A stretch of DNA of 64,000 bases from Caldilineaceae bacterium (GCA_022823185.1 JAJDXQ010000035.1:1-64000); one strand, 5' to 3'. Numbered from the stretch's first letter, positions 44,711-55,013 are shown. Translations and numbers: made by a program. The notes: generated by a model from the letters alone, not told the origin.

Positions 44711-45508
44711 TTGCAACTCAATCTTGCGGGCAAGACCGCCATTATCACCGGAGGCAGCGCGGGCATCGGACTGGCTTGCGCGCAAGCGCTCTACGCTGAA
44801 GGCGTCAGCGTGTTGATCGCGGCGCGCGACGAGGCGCGGCTGGCGCGGGCGCTGACAGCGATCGAAGCGCACGCGGAGCAGAGCGGCGCGCAGGCGATGT
44901 CGGTCAGCGCGGACGTCAGCACGGCCGCAGGTGTTGAGAGGACGTGCGGGCTTGCTCTCAGGACGTGGAGCCAGGTGGACATCCTCATCAACAATGCCGG
45001 CTCCGCGCCGAGCGGTGACTTTTACAGCCTGAGCGACGATGCCTACCATGGCGCATGGGACCTGAAGCTGCTCGGATATATGCGGATGGTGCGGGCGCTG
45101 GCGCCGCAGATGAAGGCGCGGCGGGAGGGGCGCATCGTCAACATCGTGGGCGCGGCGGCCCACAACCCCACGCCGACATTTCTTGCGGGCGGCACAGCCA
45201 ACGCGGCCATCATCAATTTTACCAAGGGGATTTCCCAGGACCTTGCTCCGTATGGCGTGCGAATCAACGCCATTTCGCCCGGCCCTGTGGATACGGAGCG
45301 GGCGCGCAGCCTGGCCCGCCAGGAGGCGGCGGCGCAGGGCATATCGGTGGAGGAAGCAACCGCGCGCCGCGTTGCTTCGGTTCCATTGGGCCGCATGGCG
45401 AAAGCGGACGAGATCGCGGACATGGCGCTGTTTCTGGTTTCGGACCGGGCGGCCAGCATCACGGGAGCAGAGATTCTCATCGATGGCGGGACGACCGCCA
45501 GTGTCTGA
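44711..45508 (+). CDS. Short-chain dehydrogenase/reductase family protein, atypical active site
   Basis: 265 residues from a TTG at 44711 behind TTAAGGAGAAGG. The cofactor fold is intact (TGGSAGIG, then NNAG) and the C-terminus is typical (GRMAKADEIADMALFLVSDR, then ILIDGG). The catalytic segment is not: where SDR enzymes have Ser and YxxxK, this protein has VGAAA and GGTAN, so Tyr and Lys are replaced by Gly and Asn. Some SDR subfamilies share a similar GNAAL pattern, so it may bind NAD(P) and use other residues, or not be a dehydrogenase. It overlaps the next gene by eight bases. Confidence 0.88.
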   Translation: MQLNLAGKTAIITGGSAGIGLACAQALYAEGVSVLIAARDEARLARALTAIEAHAEQSGAQAMSVSADVSTAAGVERTCGLALRTWSQVDILINNAGSAPSGDFYSLSDDAYHGAWDLKLLGYMRMVRALAPQMKARREGRIVNIVGAAAHNPTPTFLAGGTANAAIINFTKGISQDLAPYGVRINAISPGPVDTERARSLARQEAAAQGISVEEATARRVASVPLGRMAKADEIADMALFLVSDRAASITGAEILIDGGTTASV

Positions 45509-46760
45509 TCCCCGCCGTGATTCGGCGCCGGCGACGGCGGCAACTGCACCTGCCGAGGGCGGCGCGTACCGGTGGTACATTCTTGTGCTGGCGGCGCTGA
45601 CCCACACGTTGGTGGTGGGCATGCCGATGATGTCGCTGCCTGTCCTGTTCGATGAGATCGGCACTGATCTTTCTCTGAGCCTGGTGCAGATCGGTTATGT
45701 GTGGGGGGCATCCTCGCTGTTGGGCATCGGGATGAGCCTGATGGGGGGTGTGGTTGGGGATCGTGTCGGCGCGCGGCAGATGTTGGTGTTCGCCTGCCTC
45801 CTGACCGGGGTGACGGGTGCGACGCGTGCGCTGGCTAACGACTACGCCAGCCTGACGGTCACTGTGCTGGTGGCCGGTCTATTCCCGATGGCTGCGCCGA
45901 TGAACGTGCACAAGACGTGCGGCGTGTGGTTTTCGGGGAAGCATCTGGGCATGGCGAACGGGGTGGTGTCGGCCGGCATGGCGTTAGGCTTCCTGCTCGG
46001 TTCGCTGGTCAGCGCGACATTTCTTTCGCCGCTGCTGGGCGGATGGCGCAACGTGCTGCTCTTCTACGGGGCGCTGGCGGTCATCGTCAGTGTGTTGTGG
46101 GCGTTGACGAAACCTGAACCGGCAGGCGCCGGGCCGGCCTCGGCGCCGGTGGAACGGCCTTCTTTACGCGATTCATTGCTGCGGGTCGGCCGTTTGCGCA
46201 ACGTGTGGCTGCTGGCGGTCGCGATGTTTGGCATCGGGGGTGCGATTCAGGGGGCGCTCGGCTATCTGCCGCTGTATCTGCGGGGGCAGGGATGGGAGCC
46301 GGGCGCGGCGGACAGCGCGCTGGCCAGCTTCCATTTCGCGAGTCTGCTCTTTACCGTTCCGGTTACGCTGCTGTCCGATCGGATGGGTGTGCGCCGTCCG
46401 CTGCTGCTGACAGCGACACTCATGTTGATTGTTGGCTTCGGGCTACTTTCATTCGTGCAGGGTATCCTGATCTGGATAGCCGTCATTTTTGCGGGCATCA
46501 TGCGGGACGGCTACATGGCGACGATGATGACGCTGATCATCGAGTTGCGCGGGATTGGCCCGGCTCTTGCCGGGACGGCCACCGGCCTGATCATGGCCAT
46601 CTCTCGCATTGGATCCGTGGTGGCCCCGCCGATTGGCAACGGGCTGGAATCGATGGGCGCCGGCGCGCCTTTTCTGTTCTGGACTGCGCTGGCGCTGATG
46701 GGTTTTGCCGCGCTGACTGCAGTTCGGGAGGAGCGGGAGAGGGCAGTGGTTGGCGGCTAA
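45501..46760 (+). CDS. MFS transporter
   Basis: 419 residues from a GTG at 45501 that overlaps the SDR stop codon, which suggests translational coupling. An ATG 18 bases upstream is an alternative. Twelve membrane segments are visible. The MFS loop motif GGVVGDRVGARQ lies between helices 2 and 3, and its repeat in the second half is TLLSDRMGVRRPL. The central loop is about 40 residues. Position at the end of the catabolic block suggests import of a sugar acid or related substrate. Confidence 0.9.
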   Translation: MSDPRRDSAPATAATAPAEGGAYRWYILVLAALTHTLVVGMPMMSLPVLFDEIGTDLSLSLVQIGYVWGASSLLGIGMSLMGGVVGDRVGARQMLVFACLLTGVTGATRALANDYASLTVTVLVAGLFPMAAPMNVHKTCGVWFSGKHLGMANGVVSAGMALGFLLGSLVSATFLSPLLGGWRNVLLFYGALAVIVSVLWALTKPEPAGAGPASAPVERPSLRDSLLRVGRLRNVWLLAVAMFGIGGAIQGALGYLPLYLRGQGWEPGAADSALASFHFASLLFTVPVTLLSDRMGVRRPLLLTATLMLIVGFGLLSFVQGILIWIAVIFAGIMRDGYMATMMTLIIELRGIGPALAGTATGLIMAISRIGSVVAPPIGNGLESMGAGAPFLFWTALALMGFAALTAVREERERAVVGG

Positions 46761-46810
46761 TGGAAAGTGAGAGCGGCGATTCTCGGAGAATTGGTGCGGC
46801 GTGGAGAGCG

Positions 46811-46842
46811 GCGCCTTGAGGCTGGCTGAACAGGCGCTTTTT
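46811..46842 (+). terminator. Probable terminator after the MFS gene
   Basis: Stem GCGCCT (46811-46816) with AGGCGC (46832-46837), then five T. It closes the catabolic block. Confidence 0.6.
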
Positions 46843-46920
46843 CGTGATAGCGCTTGATGGTAGGCTGTGCAAACTGATGCATTGTGGAAGGATTGGAAAT
46901 AGAAGACAGGGAGGCCACGA

Positions 46921-48702
46921 ATGTCAACTACAGTTTCTGCGGGCGCTTTCCAGCGCATTGCAAGTGTCGACGAAGTCAAGGAAAACGGTCTGCATACGGC
47001 CCAACTGAACGGGCACGTGATCGTGCTGGTACACCATGAGGACGAAATCTATGCGCTGGACAATCGCTGCCCGCATATGGGCTTTCCCCTGGACAGGGGC
47101 AGCGTGCATGATGGGATCCTGACGTGCCACTGGCATCACGCCCGGTTTGATCTTTGCACGGGGGGTTCATTCGATCTGTGGGCGGACGACACGCCAAACT
47201 TCCCGGTGGAGGTGCGGAACGGTGATGTATTTGTCGATGTCACGCCCCGGCACGACCCGGTGGAGCACCAGCGCAAGCGGCTGGGCGTCGGGCTGGAGCG
47301 CAACCTTTCTCTGGTCGTGGCCAAGGCCGCGATCACGATGGTAGACGAAGCCGGGGACACACTGTCGCCTTTTGCCGCGGGCCTGGATTTCGGGGTTCGT
47401 TACCGCATGGCGGGTTGGGGGCAGGGGCTGACGATGCTCACGTGCTTCCAGAATCTTCTGCCCAGCCTGGGACGCGAGGACCGGGCGAGAGCGCTGGCGC
47501 ACGGCCTGGCTGCGGTTGCGGCGGATTCGGCCGGCAGCTCGCCGCGATTTCCTGTTACGCCGCTGCCGGACGGCAGCCCGGACCTGCCGACGCTGAAGCA
47601 GTGGTTCCGCCGCTTTATTCTGGTGCGCGATGCGGAGGGCGCGGAACGGTGCATCATCACAGCGCTGCAGGCGGGCGCCGGTCCGGAGGAGATGGCCGAC
47701 ATTCTGTTCAGCGCGGCGACTGACTTCCGCTATATCGATGTTGGACATCCGCTGGACTTTACGAACAAGGCGTTTGAAGCGCTGGATATTGTCGGTTGGG
47801 ACAAGGCCGAACGGGTTTTGACCAGCCTGGTGCCCGGCTATGCTTCGGCGCAGCGGATGGAGGAGTCGAACGCGTGGCGCAATCCGATCGATCTGATCGA
47901 TCTGCTGGGGGATGCGCGGGAGCGGATTCCGGCTGCTCTGGCCGCGGGTCAGGCGCAGCGCGGTGGCTGGACGGGACGCGGCGAGCTGGTGCAGATATTG
48001 CTGACCGATGATCCGCACGCCATCGCCAAAGCGCTGTTGGACGCGCTGCGGAGCGGCGCCAGCGAGGTCGAGTTGGCGGGCGCGGTCACCTATGCGGCGG
48101 CGCTGCGCATTGCGCGCTTCCACACGAGCAACGAGTTTGGCGACTGGGATACGGCTATGCACACCTTTACTTTCGCCAACGCGGTCCATCAAGGTCTGCG
48201 CCGTTTGGCGGGGTACGAGTCGCCGGATGAGTATCAGCTGCTGCTGCGCGGTGTTTTCGACGCGGCGATGAGCATCTATCTCGACCGATTCCTGAACATC
48301 CCCGCGGCGAGGCTGCCGGCTGCCAATGGCTCCAACGGCACGGCGCCGGCGGTTCCCCCGCTGGCGGATCTGCTGGATCAGCAGCAGCAGGTGAACGAAG
48401 CCGGCAACGCGGTGGGCAAATATCTCTTTGAAGGCGGCGGGGCGGAGGCGCTGCGGGCAGAGCTTGGCGCGCTGCTGCTGCGGGAGGATCGCAACTTCCA
48501 TACGATTCAGTGTGTGGAGGCGGCTTTCAGGCAACACGACCTGCTTTCGGCGGAGGAGGATTCCCAGGAGGAGGCGACGCTTGTGCTGGTGGCCGCGGCC
48601 CGCTACCTGGCTGCGCACGCGCCAACGATGCGCGCGCAGGGCCAGACCTTCGGCATCGCCCGCCGGCTGCACCGCAATGAGAAGCTGTTCGAAGGAGAAT
48701 AG
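46921..48702 (+). CDS. Rieske [2Fe-2S] protein with long helical C-terminal domain
   Basis: 593 residues; ATG behind GACAGGGAGGCCACGA. Residues 10-110 are a Rieske ferredoxin-type domain with cluster ligands Cys50, His52, Cys69 and His72 (RCPHMGF, then CHWHHARFD). The remaining 480 residues are helical and alanine-rich, and include HTSNEFGDWDTAMHTFTFAN and several His residues. I know of Rieske proteins with such extensions but cannot name a function. The cluster type suggests electron delivery to, or sensing by, the helical part. It is a single-gene unit with a terminator downstream. Confidence 0.85.
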   Translation: MSTTVSAGAFQRIASVDEVKENGLHTAQLNGHVIVLVHHEDEIYALDNRCPHMGFPLDRGSVHDGILTCHWHHARFDLCTGGSFDLWADDTPNFPVEVRNGDVFVDVTPRHDPVEHQRKRLGVGLERNLSLVVAKAAITMVDEAGDTLSPFAAGLDFGVRYRMAGWGQGLTMLTCFQNLLPSLGREDRARALAHGLAAVAADSAGSSPRFPVTPLPDGSPDLPTLKQWFRRFILVRDAEGAERCIITALQAGAGPEEMADILFSAATDFRYIDVGHPLDFTNKAFEALDIVGWDKAERVLTSLVPGYASAQRMEESNAWRNPIDLIDLLGDARERIPAALAAGQAQRGGWTGRGELVQILLTDDPHAIAKALLDALRSGASEVELAGAVTYAAALRIARFHTSNEFGDWDTAMHTFTFANAVHQGLRRLAGYESPDEYQLLLRGVFDAAMSIYLDRFLNIPAARLPAANGSNGTAPAVPPLADLLDQQQQVNEAGNAVGKYLFEGGGAEALRAELGALLLREDRNFHTIQCVEAAFRQHDLLSAEEDSQEEATLVLVAAARYLAAHAPTMRAQGQTFGIARRLHRNEKLFEGE

Positions 48703-48734
48703 CAGCCACTGCAGTACGATGAGAGCGTTGAGAA

Positions 48735-48766
48735 GAGAGAGGCGGTTCGCCTCTCTCTCTCTCTTT
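48735..48766 (+). terminator. Intrinsic terminator after the Rieske gene
   Basis: Ten-base stem GAGAGAGGCG (48735-48744) with CGCCTCTCTC (48748-48757) and a three-base loop, followed by a CT-rich run ending in TTT. Confidence 0.7.
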
Positions 48767-48818
48767 AATCCAGGGTGGACGACGCGGGTTGCGTGCCGCC
48801 GCCGTTTGGGAGGAATAC

Positions 48819-49100
48819 GTGACAGAGAGGATCATGACGCTTCACCCGGCTGGAAAGCAGGGCGTCAATATCGATAAAGGCAAGTATGACACGGTGCGGG
48901 AGGCGATTGAGGAGACGCTGCGGGCACAGCCGGGGACTACGTTCAGCGAGCTGACGGATGAGGTAGGCCGGAAGATTGGAGACGTTTTTGACGGCTCGGT
49001 CGGTTGGTATGTGGTTTCGGTCAAACTCGATCTGGAGGCGCGGGGCGTGTTGGAGAGGGTGGATGGCCGCAGTCCGCAGCGCTTGCGGCTGGTTGAGTAG
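48819..49100 (+). CDS. Small DUF6958-like protein, probable winged helix
   Basis: 93 residues from a GTG at 48819 behind TTTGGGAGGAATAC; the ATG at 48834 (88 residues) also has a GAGAGG site and may be the true start. The sequence LHPAGKQGVNIDKGKYDTVR followed by an amphipathic helix, TTFSELTDEVGRKI and a final LEARGVLERVDGRSPQRLRL looks like a small winged-helix protein. I believe it matches DUF6958, from memory. Function unknown. Confidence 0.7.
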   Translation: MTERIMTLHPAGKQGVNIDKGKYDTVREAIEETLRAQPGTTFSELTDEVGRKIGDVFDGSVGWYVVSVKLDLEARGVLERVDGRSPQRLRLVE

Positions 49101-49187
49101 ACGATCGCATCGCGAATCGATGAGCGAAGTAACCGGTGTTAGAATCTCACAGTAGGAGCTACACGTCTGAGTTAAGGGCAGGCATAG

Positions 49188-49598
49188 ATGGCGACTCTAA
49201 CTTTCGAAATTTCTGATTCTCTCCTGAAGCGGGCTCACGAAGCAGCCCAAGCGCTGGACCGCCCTGTAGAGGACATTTTGGTAGGGGCATTATCGGTCAG
49301 CCTACCCGATATACATGATGTCCCTGCATCGATGCGTAGTGAACTGCTAGAGATGACCTTCTTCGATGAAGAGTCCCTTTGGCAGATAGCGAAGGGTGAA
49401 ATGACATCGGCGGAACAGAGTGAACTTCAAGCGCTTCTTGACGTGGAGCAGCGCCCACTTGTTCTACAAGAGCAGGTACGCTTGCAGGAGCTAAGGGAGA
49501 GTTACGGCAAAGCTATGCTTCGTAAGGCACGCGCCTATGCGTTATTGAGTTTGCGCAGCGGTCAGCCGCTACTAGCCGTTCTTGAAGCGACTGACTAG
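49188..49598 (+). CDS. Small helical protein paired with HNH gene
   Basis: 136 residues. The N-terminus MATLTFEISDSLLKRAHEAA is a beta-strand plus helix that resembles ribbon-helix-helix antitoxins. The rest is helical, with LLDVEQRPLVLQEQVRLQEL and a C-terminal KARAYALLSLRSGQPL. It ends nine bases before the HNH gene, so the two are translated together. Codon use is more AT-rich than in neighbours, as in mobile cassettes. An antitoxin or accessory role is an inference. Confidence 0.65.
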   Translation: MATLTFEISDSLLKRAHEAAQALDRPVEDILVGALSVSLPDIHDVPASMRSELLEMTFFDEESLWQIAKGEMTSAEQSELQALLDVEQRPLVLQEQVRLQELRESYGKAMLRKARAYALLSLRSGQPLLAVLEATD

Positions 49599-49607
49599 CC
49601 AGTAGAG

Positions 49608-50033
49608 ATGGCGTCTGTCTCTGCATCGTTACGAATTCAGGTTGCTCGGCGTGCTCATTTTTGCTGTGAATACTGCCGGACATCGCAGAGAATCAGCGGA
49701 GCGCAGATGCATATCGAACACATCTGGCCGCGTAGCAAAGGCGGCTCTTTAACTCTTGACAATCTTTGCTACGCTTGCGCTTGGTGCAATAGCTACAAAG
49801 CCACACAAACCCACGCCCTAGATCCTGAAACTGAAGAGGAAGTTCGAATCTTCAATCCACGCACGGAAGTGTGGAATAGTCACTTTGCATGGCGTGAGGC
49901 CGGCCTACGAATTTCGGGAATCACGGCTATTGGAAAAGTAACCGTCGAGGCACTTCACATGAAAAACGAGTATGTTCTTCCCGCCAGACGGCACTGGATA
50001 CTGGCAGGATGGCATCCACCTCAGTTGGACTGA
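49608..50033 (+). CDS. HNH endonuclease
   Basis: 141 residues, complete. The HNH fold is clear: zinc pair CEYC near residue 19, the catalytic HIEHIWPRSKGGSL, NLCYACAWCNSYK with the second Cys pair. The C-terminal 60 residues are a small beta domain (LRISGITAIGKVTVEALHM). Related small-gene/HNH pairs are common in cyanobacteria and Chloroflexota. It could be a homing-type or defence nuclease; this is not decided by sequence. Confidence 0.9.
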   Translation: MASVSASLRIQVARRAHFCCEYCRTSQRISGAQMHIEHIWPRSKGGSLTLDNLCYACAWCNSYKATQTHALDPETEEEVRIFNPRTEVWNSHFAWREAGLRISGITAIGKVTVEALHMKNEYVLPARRHWILAGWHPPQLD

Positions 50034-50129
50034 TATCCTACCGCGGTGTCTCCCGATGCCTTGATCGTCTCCGGACACCATATTCGGTTCTTCAGGCTAT
50101 CTTTACCTCACCGGCGTTTAGGCTGACAG

Positions 50130-51551
50130 ATGCCAAGCTATGATGCCGTCGTTGTTGGGGCTGGGCCCAATGGGCTGGCGGCGGCGATTACTTTGGCGCG
50201 GGCCGGGCGCTCGGTGCTGGTGATCGAAGGCAGGGAGACGATCGGAGGGGGAAACCGCACTGCCGAGCTCACGCTGCCCGGTTTCCGGCACGATGTGTGC
50301 GCGGCTGTCCATCCGCTCGTGCCCGGCTCGCCTTTTCTGCGCAGTTTGCCGCTGGAGCGCTACGGGGTCGAGTGGGTTCAGCCGGAGATTGCGGCGGCGC
50401 ATCCGTTGGATGACGGCACGGCGGTGGGGCTCTATCGTTCACTGGCGGATACGGCGGCTTCGATTGGTTTGGACGGCGAGAGATGGACCCGTCTCATTGG
50501 CCCGTCTGCGGCTGACTGGGTGAAGCTGGCGCCGATGGCGCTGGGTCCGTATCCAGTGGGCGTCCATCTGCCGACGCTGGTGCGTTTCGGTCTTGCTGCG
50601 TCGATGCCGGCCCATCTGTTGTCGCGCTTGTATTTTCGTGAAGAGCGGGCGAGGGCTCTGTTCGCAGGGTTGGTAGCCCACTCGTTCCTCAGTTTTCGCC
50701 AGCCATTTACATCGGCATTCGGAATGTTGTTGGGGATCCTGGCCCACGCAGTGGGGTGGCCGTTTGCGCGCGGCGGGGCACAGGCGATTACGGATGCGAT
50801 GGGCGCGTATTTGCGCGCCCTGGGCGGCGATATTGTGGCTGGCTGGCAGGTTCAGTCGCTGGATGAGCTGCCTGCAAGCCGGGCCGTGCTGTTGGATGTG
50901 ACGCCGCGGCAGGTTTTGCGGCTGGCGGGGGGTCGGCTGCCGGCAGCCTATCGACGCAGACTGGAGGGGTTTCGATACGGCCCGGGCGTGTTTAAGGTGG
51001 ACTATGCGCTGAGCGAGCCTGTGCCGTGGCGGGCGGAGATATGCCGGCGCGCCGGCACAGTTCATCTGGGGGGAACACTGGCGGAGATTGCGGCCTCGGA
51101 AGAGGCAACAGCCAGAGGGCGGATTCCAGAGCGGCCCTATGTGCTGGCGGCGCAGCATAGCCTGTTTGACCGAACGCGTGCGCCGGCAGGTAAGCATACG
51201 CTGTGGGCTTACTGCCACACCCCCCACGCCTCGAGGGTTGATATGACGGCAGCGATCGAAGGACAGATCGAACGGTTCGCCCCCGGATTCCGGGACACGA
51301 TCCTGGAACGGTCGGTGATGAACAACGCCGATTACGAACGCTACAACCCGAACTTTGTCGGCGGAGACATCAATAGCGGCGTTCAGGACCTGCGGCAGCT
51401 CTGGACGCGGCCGCTGCTGCGGTTTCCTCCGTACAGCACGCCGGCGCCCGGCCTGTACCTCTGTTCCTCTTCGACACCGCCCGGCGGCGGTGTTCACGGC
51501 ATGTGCGGCTTCCACGCTGCCCGCGCTGCGCTAACGCGGCTGCAGGCGTAA
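50130..51551 (+). CDS. FAD-dependent oxidoreductase, phytoene desaturase (CrtI)-like
   Basis: 473 residues. The FAD-binding start is YDAVVVGAGPNGLAAAITLA, followed by VIEGRETIGGGNRTAEL. The C-terminus has the FAD-binding end PAPGLYLCSSSTPPGGGVHG. The overall layout fits the CrtI/NAD(P)-FAD group, which includes carotenoid desaturases and isomerases, but no carotenoid gene is adjacent. It converges with the ArsA-family gene, the stop codons being 17 bases apart. Confidence 0.88.
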   Translation: MPSYDAVVVGAGPNGLAAAITLARAGRSVLVIEGRETIGGGNRTAELTLPGFRHDVCAAVHPLVPGSPFLRSLPLERYGVEWVQPEIAAAHPLDDGTAVGLYRSLADTAASIGLDGERWTRLIGPSAADWVKLAPMALGPYPVGVHLPTLVRFGLAASMPAHLLSRLYFREERARALFAGLVAHSFLSFRQPFTSAFGMLLGILAHAVGWPFARGGAQAITDAMGAYLRALGGDIVAGWQVQSLDELPASRAVLLDVTPRQVLRLAGGRLPAAYRRRLEGFRYGPGVFKVDYALSEPVPWRAEICRRAGTVHLGGTLAEIAASEEATARGRIPERPYVLAAQHSLFDRTRAPAGKHTLWAYCHTPHASRVDMTAAIEGQIERFAPGFRDTILERSVMNNADYERYNPNFVGGDINSGVQDLRQLWTRPLLRFPPYSTPAPGLYLCSSSTPPGGGVHGMCGFHAARAALTRLQA

Positions 51552-51568
51552 ACCAGGCTTGCGGCCAT

Positions 51569-52855
<1,287 letters not shown>

Positions 52856-53041
52856 CAAGATTTCTCCGTGGATTCATTCGGGCGGGTCCGCGCCCATGCT
52901 GAAGGAGCGCTTACAAACAAATACGCCGCACGGCCGGAATGGTTCCTGAAAGCGGCGGAAACCTGGGGCGGCCGGTACGGCGCTGTGGCACTGTGAGTTC
53001 GGTTGTGGTGATCGTGATTCAGATAGCCTCAGTCAAGATTC

Positions 53042-54784
53042 TCACAGAGACGAGCGAAGCGCCGGCAAGGCCGGCGGCCTTTCAACCTGTGCCTCGCCGT
53101 CATCTTCATTGCTGGCGTTATTGTCATTGTCCTCAGTCCCGGATTCGCCATCGGTGTTCTCTACCCCGTCTGCAGGAAGGATGTCGACGAGGGCAGCGAG
53201 AATCCAGAAACCATTTTCGACCTGCAGCCACTGTTCATCGTCGGAGCGGTCAATGATGGTTACCTGGGCGCCGGCGGGGGCCGAATCAACGATTGTAGCC
53301 TCAAGGCCGGGCCCGTTGCGCAGATTGGCGTCCGTATTTATGGTTGCGATGACGACCTGATTGGACTCTTCCCGCTCAGCATCTTCAGGCGGCGCGGTCG
53401 TCTCGCCAGAAATCGCTTCGCCGTCTTCGGCATCATCAATTTCCGTTTCCACGATTTCGGCCGACTCTACGGGGAGCTCAGTGGGGGTATTGTCGACCAG
53501 ATCGGCGAAGATCCAGGACGCGTCTTCGAGTTTCAACCACTCACCGGTCTCATCCTGCGCCACAATTGTCAGAATCTGCCCCTGTTCGACGCCGTCAACG
53601 CGTTCAAATTCGACTCCTGGCCCGGCGCGCAGATTGGCGCCAAGCGGGGCGATGACGACCGGCTGCGCCTGTTCATCATCGGCTTCTGTCAGCTCGGATT
53701 CAGTAAGTTCTGATTCAGTCTGTTCAGATTCAGTCAATTCCTCTTCAGGTTGTTCGGTTTCAGCCTGTTCTGCGTCTGTTCGCTCGGCTTCGGCCTGTTC
53801 GGCGCCTGTCGTTGTCAGTTCTTCTTCTGTGCCAGTTTGCCCGTCCTCCACCGGTTCGGGTTCGGTCGCTGTCATCTGGTCCGCCATGGCATCTTCGGTG
53901 ACGACCGGAACGTCCACGGCTTCGGTGACGAGAGCCGCAAAGATCCAGGCTCCGCTTTCGAGCAAGTACCACTCTCCGTCTTCCGAGATTCCGACAATGG
54001 AGGCTTCCTCGCCGAAATTGATACCGCCGACGCGGTCGTATTCGACGCCGGGACCGGCGCGCAGATTGGAGTCGGCATTGACAAGGGCTGCGACGGCGGC
54101 GGGCTGTAACTGGGGCCCCGTGTCGGTCGCATCGGCGGGCGGGGCCGCCTCTTCGGATCCTTCGGGGGAGGGCTGTGTTTCCGCCGTCACGATTGGGACC
54201 TGATCCAGGGGTGGATCAACGAGATCATCGGCGTGAATCCATGGCCCGTCATCCAGGCGATACCAGTTGCCGGTGGCATCGCGGCCGGAGAGGTTGACCC
54301 TGCCACCTGCGGCAACGAGCCCGATAACGTCTGCGTCTTCGCCGGGCGCGGAGCGCAAGTCGGCCTGACCATCCTCAGAAACTGAGACCGAAACGGGCGT
54401 TTCGGCGGCGGGCGGCGTGTCACCGTCGCCGGAACTCCCAGCCGGCGCGGTTGTAGGTGTAGCGGGTTCTGCAGTCGGCGGCGCGGTTGTCGGCGTTTCG
54501 GGAACAGGGGTGGCGGTCGGCTGGGTAGACAACGCAGGATCCGGCGTAGGCGTTGCAGTGGCATCGGGTTCAGCAGGCGGCTGGAAGCCGATTCCTGGCG
54601 TCAGTGAATCGGTGAAGGATTCCCACCGTTCACGCAGCGCTACCGGGTCAGTGAGCTCCTTCACTGGCGTTGGCAGCAGTTCGTGCAAATCGGGCACGAG
54701 AAAACCTGCCAGCAGTCCAAGGATGAGACTGAGCCAGACAATACTTACGAGAACCGCGACGATTCTCTTCACAATTCCTGCCAT
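53042..54784 (-). CDS. Membrane-anchored protein with four SH3b domains
   Basis: 580 residues. One N-terminal membrane segment (VAVLVSIVWLSLILGLLAGF, residues 9-28) is followed by a Pro/Thr/Ala-rich stalk. Four SH3b modules follow, each with an LRxGPG-type turn (LRSAPGEDADVIG, LRAGPGVEYDRVG, LRAGPGVEFERVD, LRNGPGLEATIVD) and a WxxLExxxWIxA end. Modules 2 and 3 are separated by an acidic stretch of pentapeptide repeats. SH3b domains often bind cell-wall material, so a surface or periplasm-facing role is likely. A promoter lies about 200 bases upstream. Confidence 0.88.
   Translation of the reverse strand: MAGIVKRIVAVLVSIVWLSLILGLLAGFLVPDLHELLPTPVKELTDPVALRERWESFTDSLTPGIGFQPPAEPDATATPTPDPALSTQPTATPVPETPTTAPPTAEPATPTTAPAGSSGDGDTPPAAETPVSVSVSEDGQADLRSAPGEDADVIGLVAAGGRVNLSGRDATGNWYRLDDGPWIHADDLVDPPLDQVPIVTAETQPSPEGSEEAAPPADATDTGPQLQPAAVAALVNADSNLRAGPGVEYDRVGGINFGEEASIVGISEDGEWYLLESGAWIFAALVTEAVDVPVVTEDAMADQMTATEPEPVEDGQTGTEEELTTTGAEQAEAERTDAEQAETEQPEEELTESEQTESELTESELTEADDEQAQPVVIAPLGANLRAGPGVEFERVDGVEQGQILTIVAQDETGEWLKLEDASWIFADLVDNTPTELPVESAEIVETEIDDAEDGEAISGETTAPPEDAEREESNQVVIATINTDANLRNGPGLEATIVDSAPAGAQVTIIDRSDDEQWLQVENGFWILAALVDILPADGVENTDGESGTEDNDNNASNEDDGEAQVERPPALPALRSSL
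53687..53838. repeat. Imperfect 15-base repeats coding for acidic pentapeptides
   Basis: Repeats of the type TCxGxTTCxGTxxxTT on the plus strand encode units such as TESEQ, TESEL, TEADD, AEQAE on the minus strand. They lie in the linker between the second and third SH3b domains. Copy number could vary by slippage. Confidence 0.55.
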
Positions 54785-54984
54785 TACGCTTTTCTCGTCA
54801 CGTGATTAGAATGGAATGAAGGGAAAAGAGCGTACCTCGACCCGACCGATGCAGATTCTGCCTGCACGGCTCCAGGTTGGAGGGCATATTGTTTTCGAAA
54901 AGCGTCAGCACTTTGCTCTTGGTCTTTTGTGAAGATATATTGGGCTGCCAATGTTCTTTGTCTGGCGACTTTTTGCCGAATTTT

Positions 54985-55013
54985 AGTTTAGCATAACACG
55001 AAATAGTCCACAA
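54985..55013 (-). promoter_or_regulatory. Candidate promoter of the SH3b gene
   Basis: On the reverse strand TTGTGG (55008-55013), 17 bases, TAAACT (54985-54990) with TG one base before the -10 box. The leader is about 190 bases. Confidence 0.5.

Noticed and set aside
53687..53838. Repeats that might be a CRISPR array
   Set aside because: Units are 15 bases without unique spacers and lie inside an open reading frame as pentapeptide repeats.
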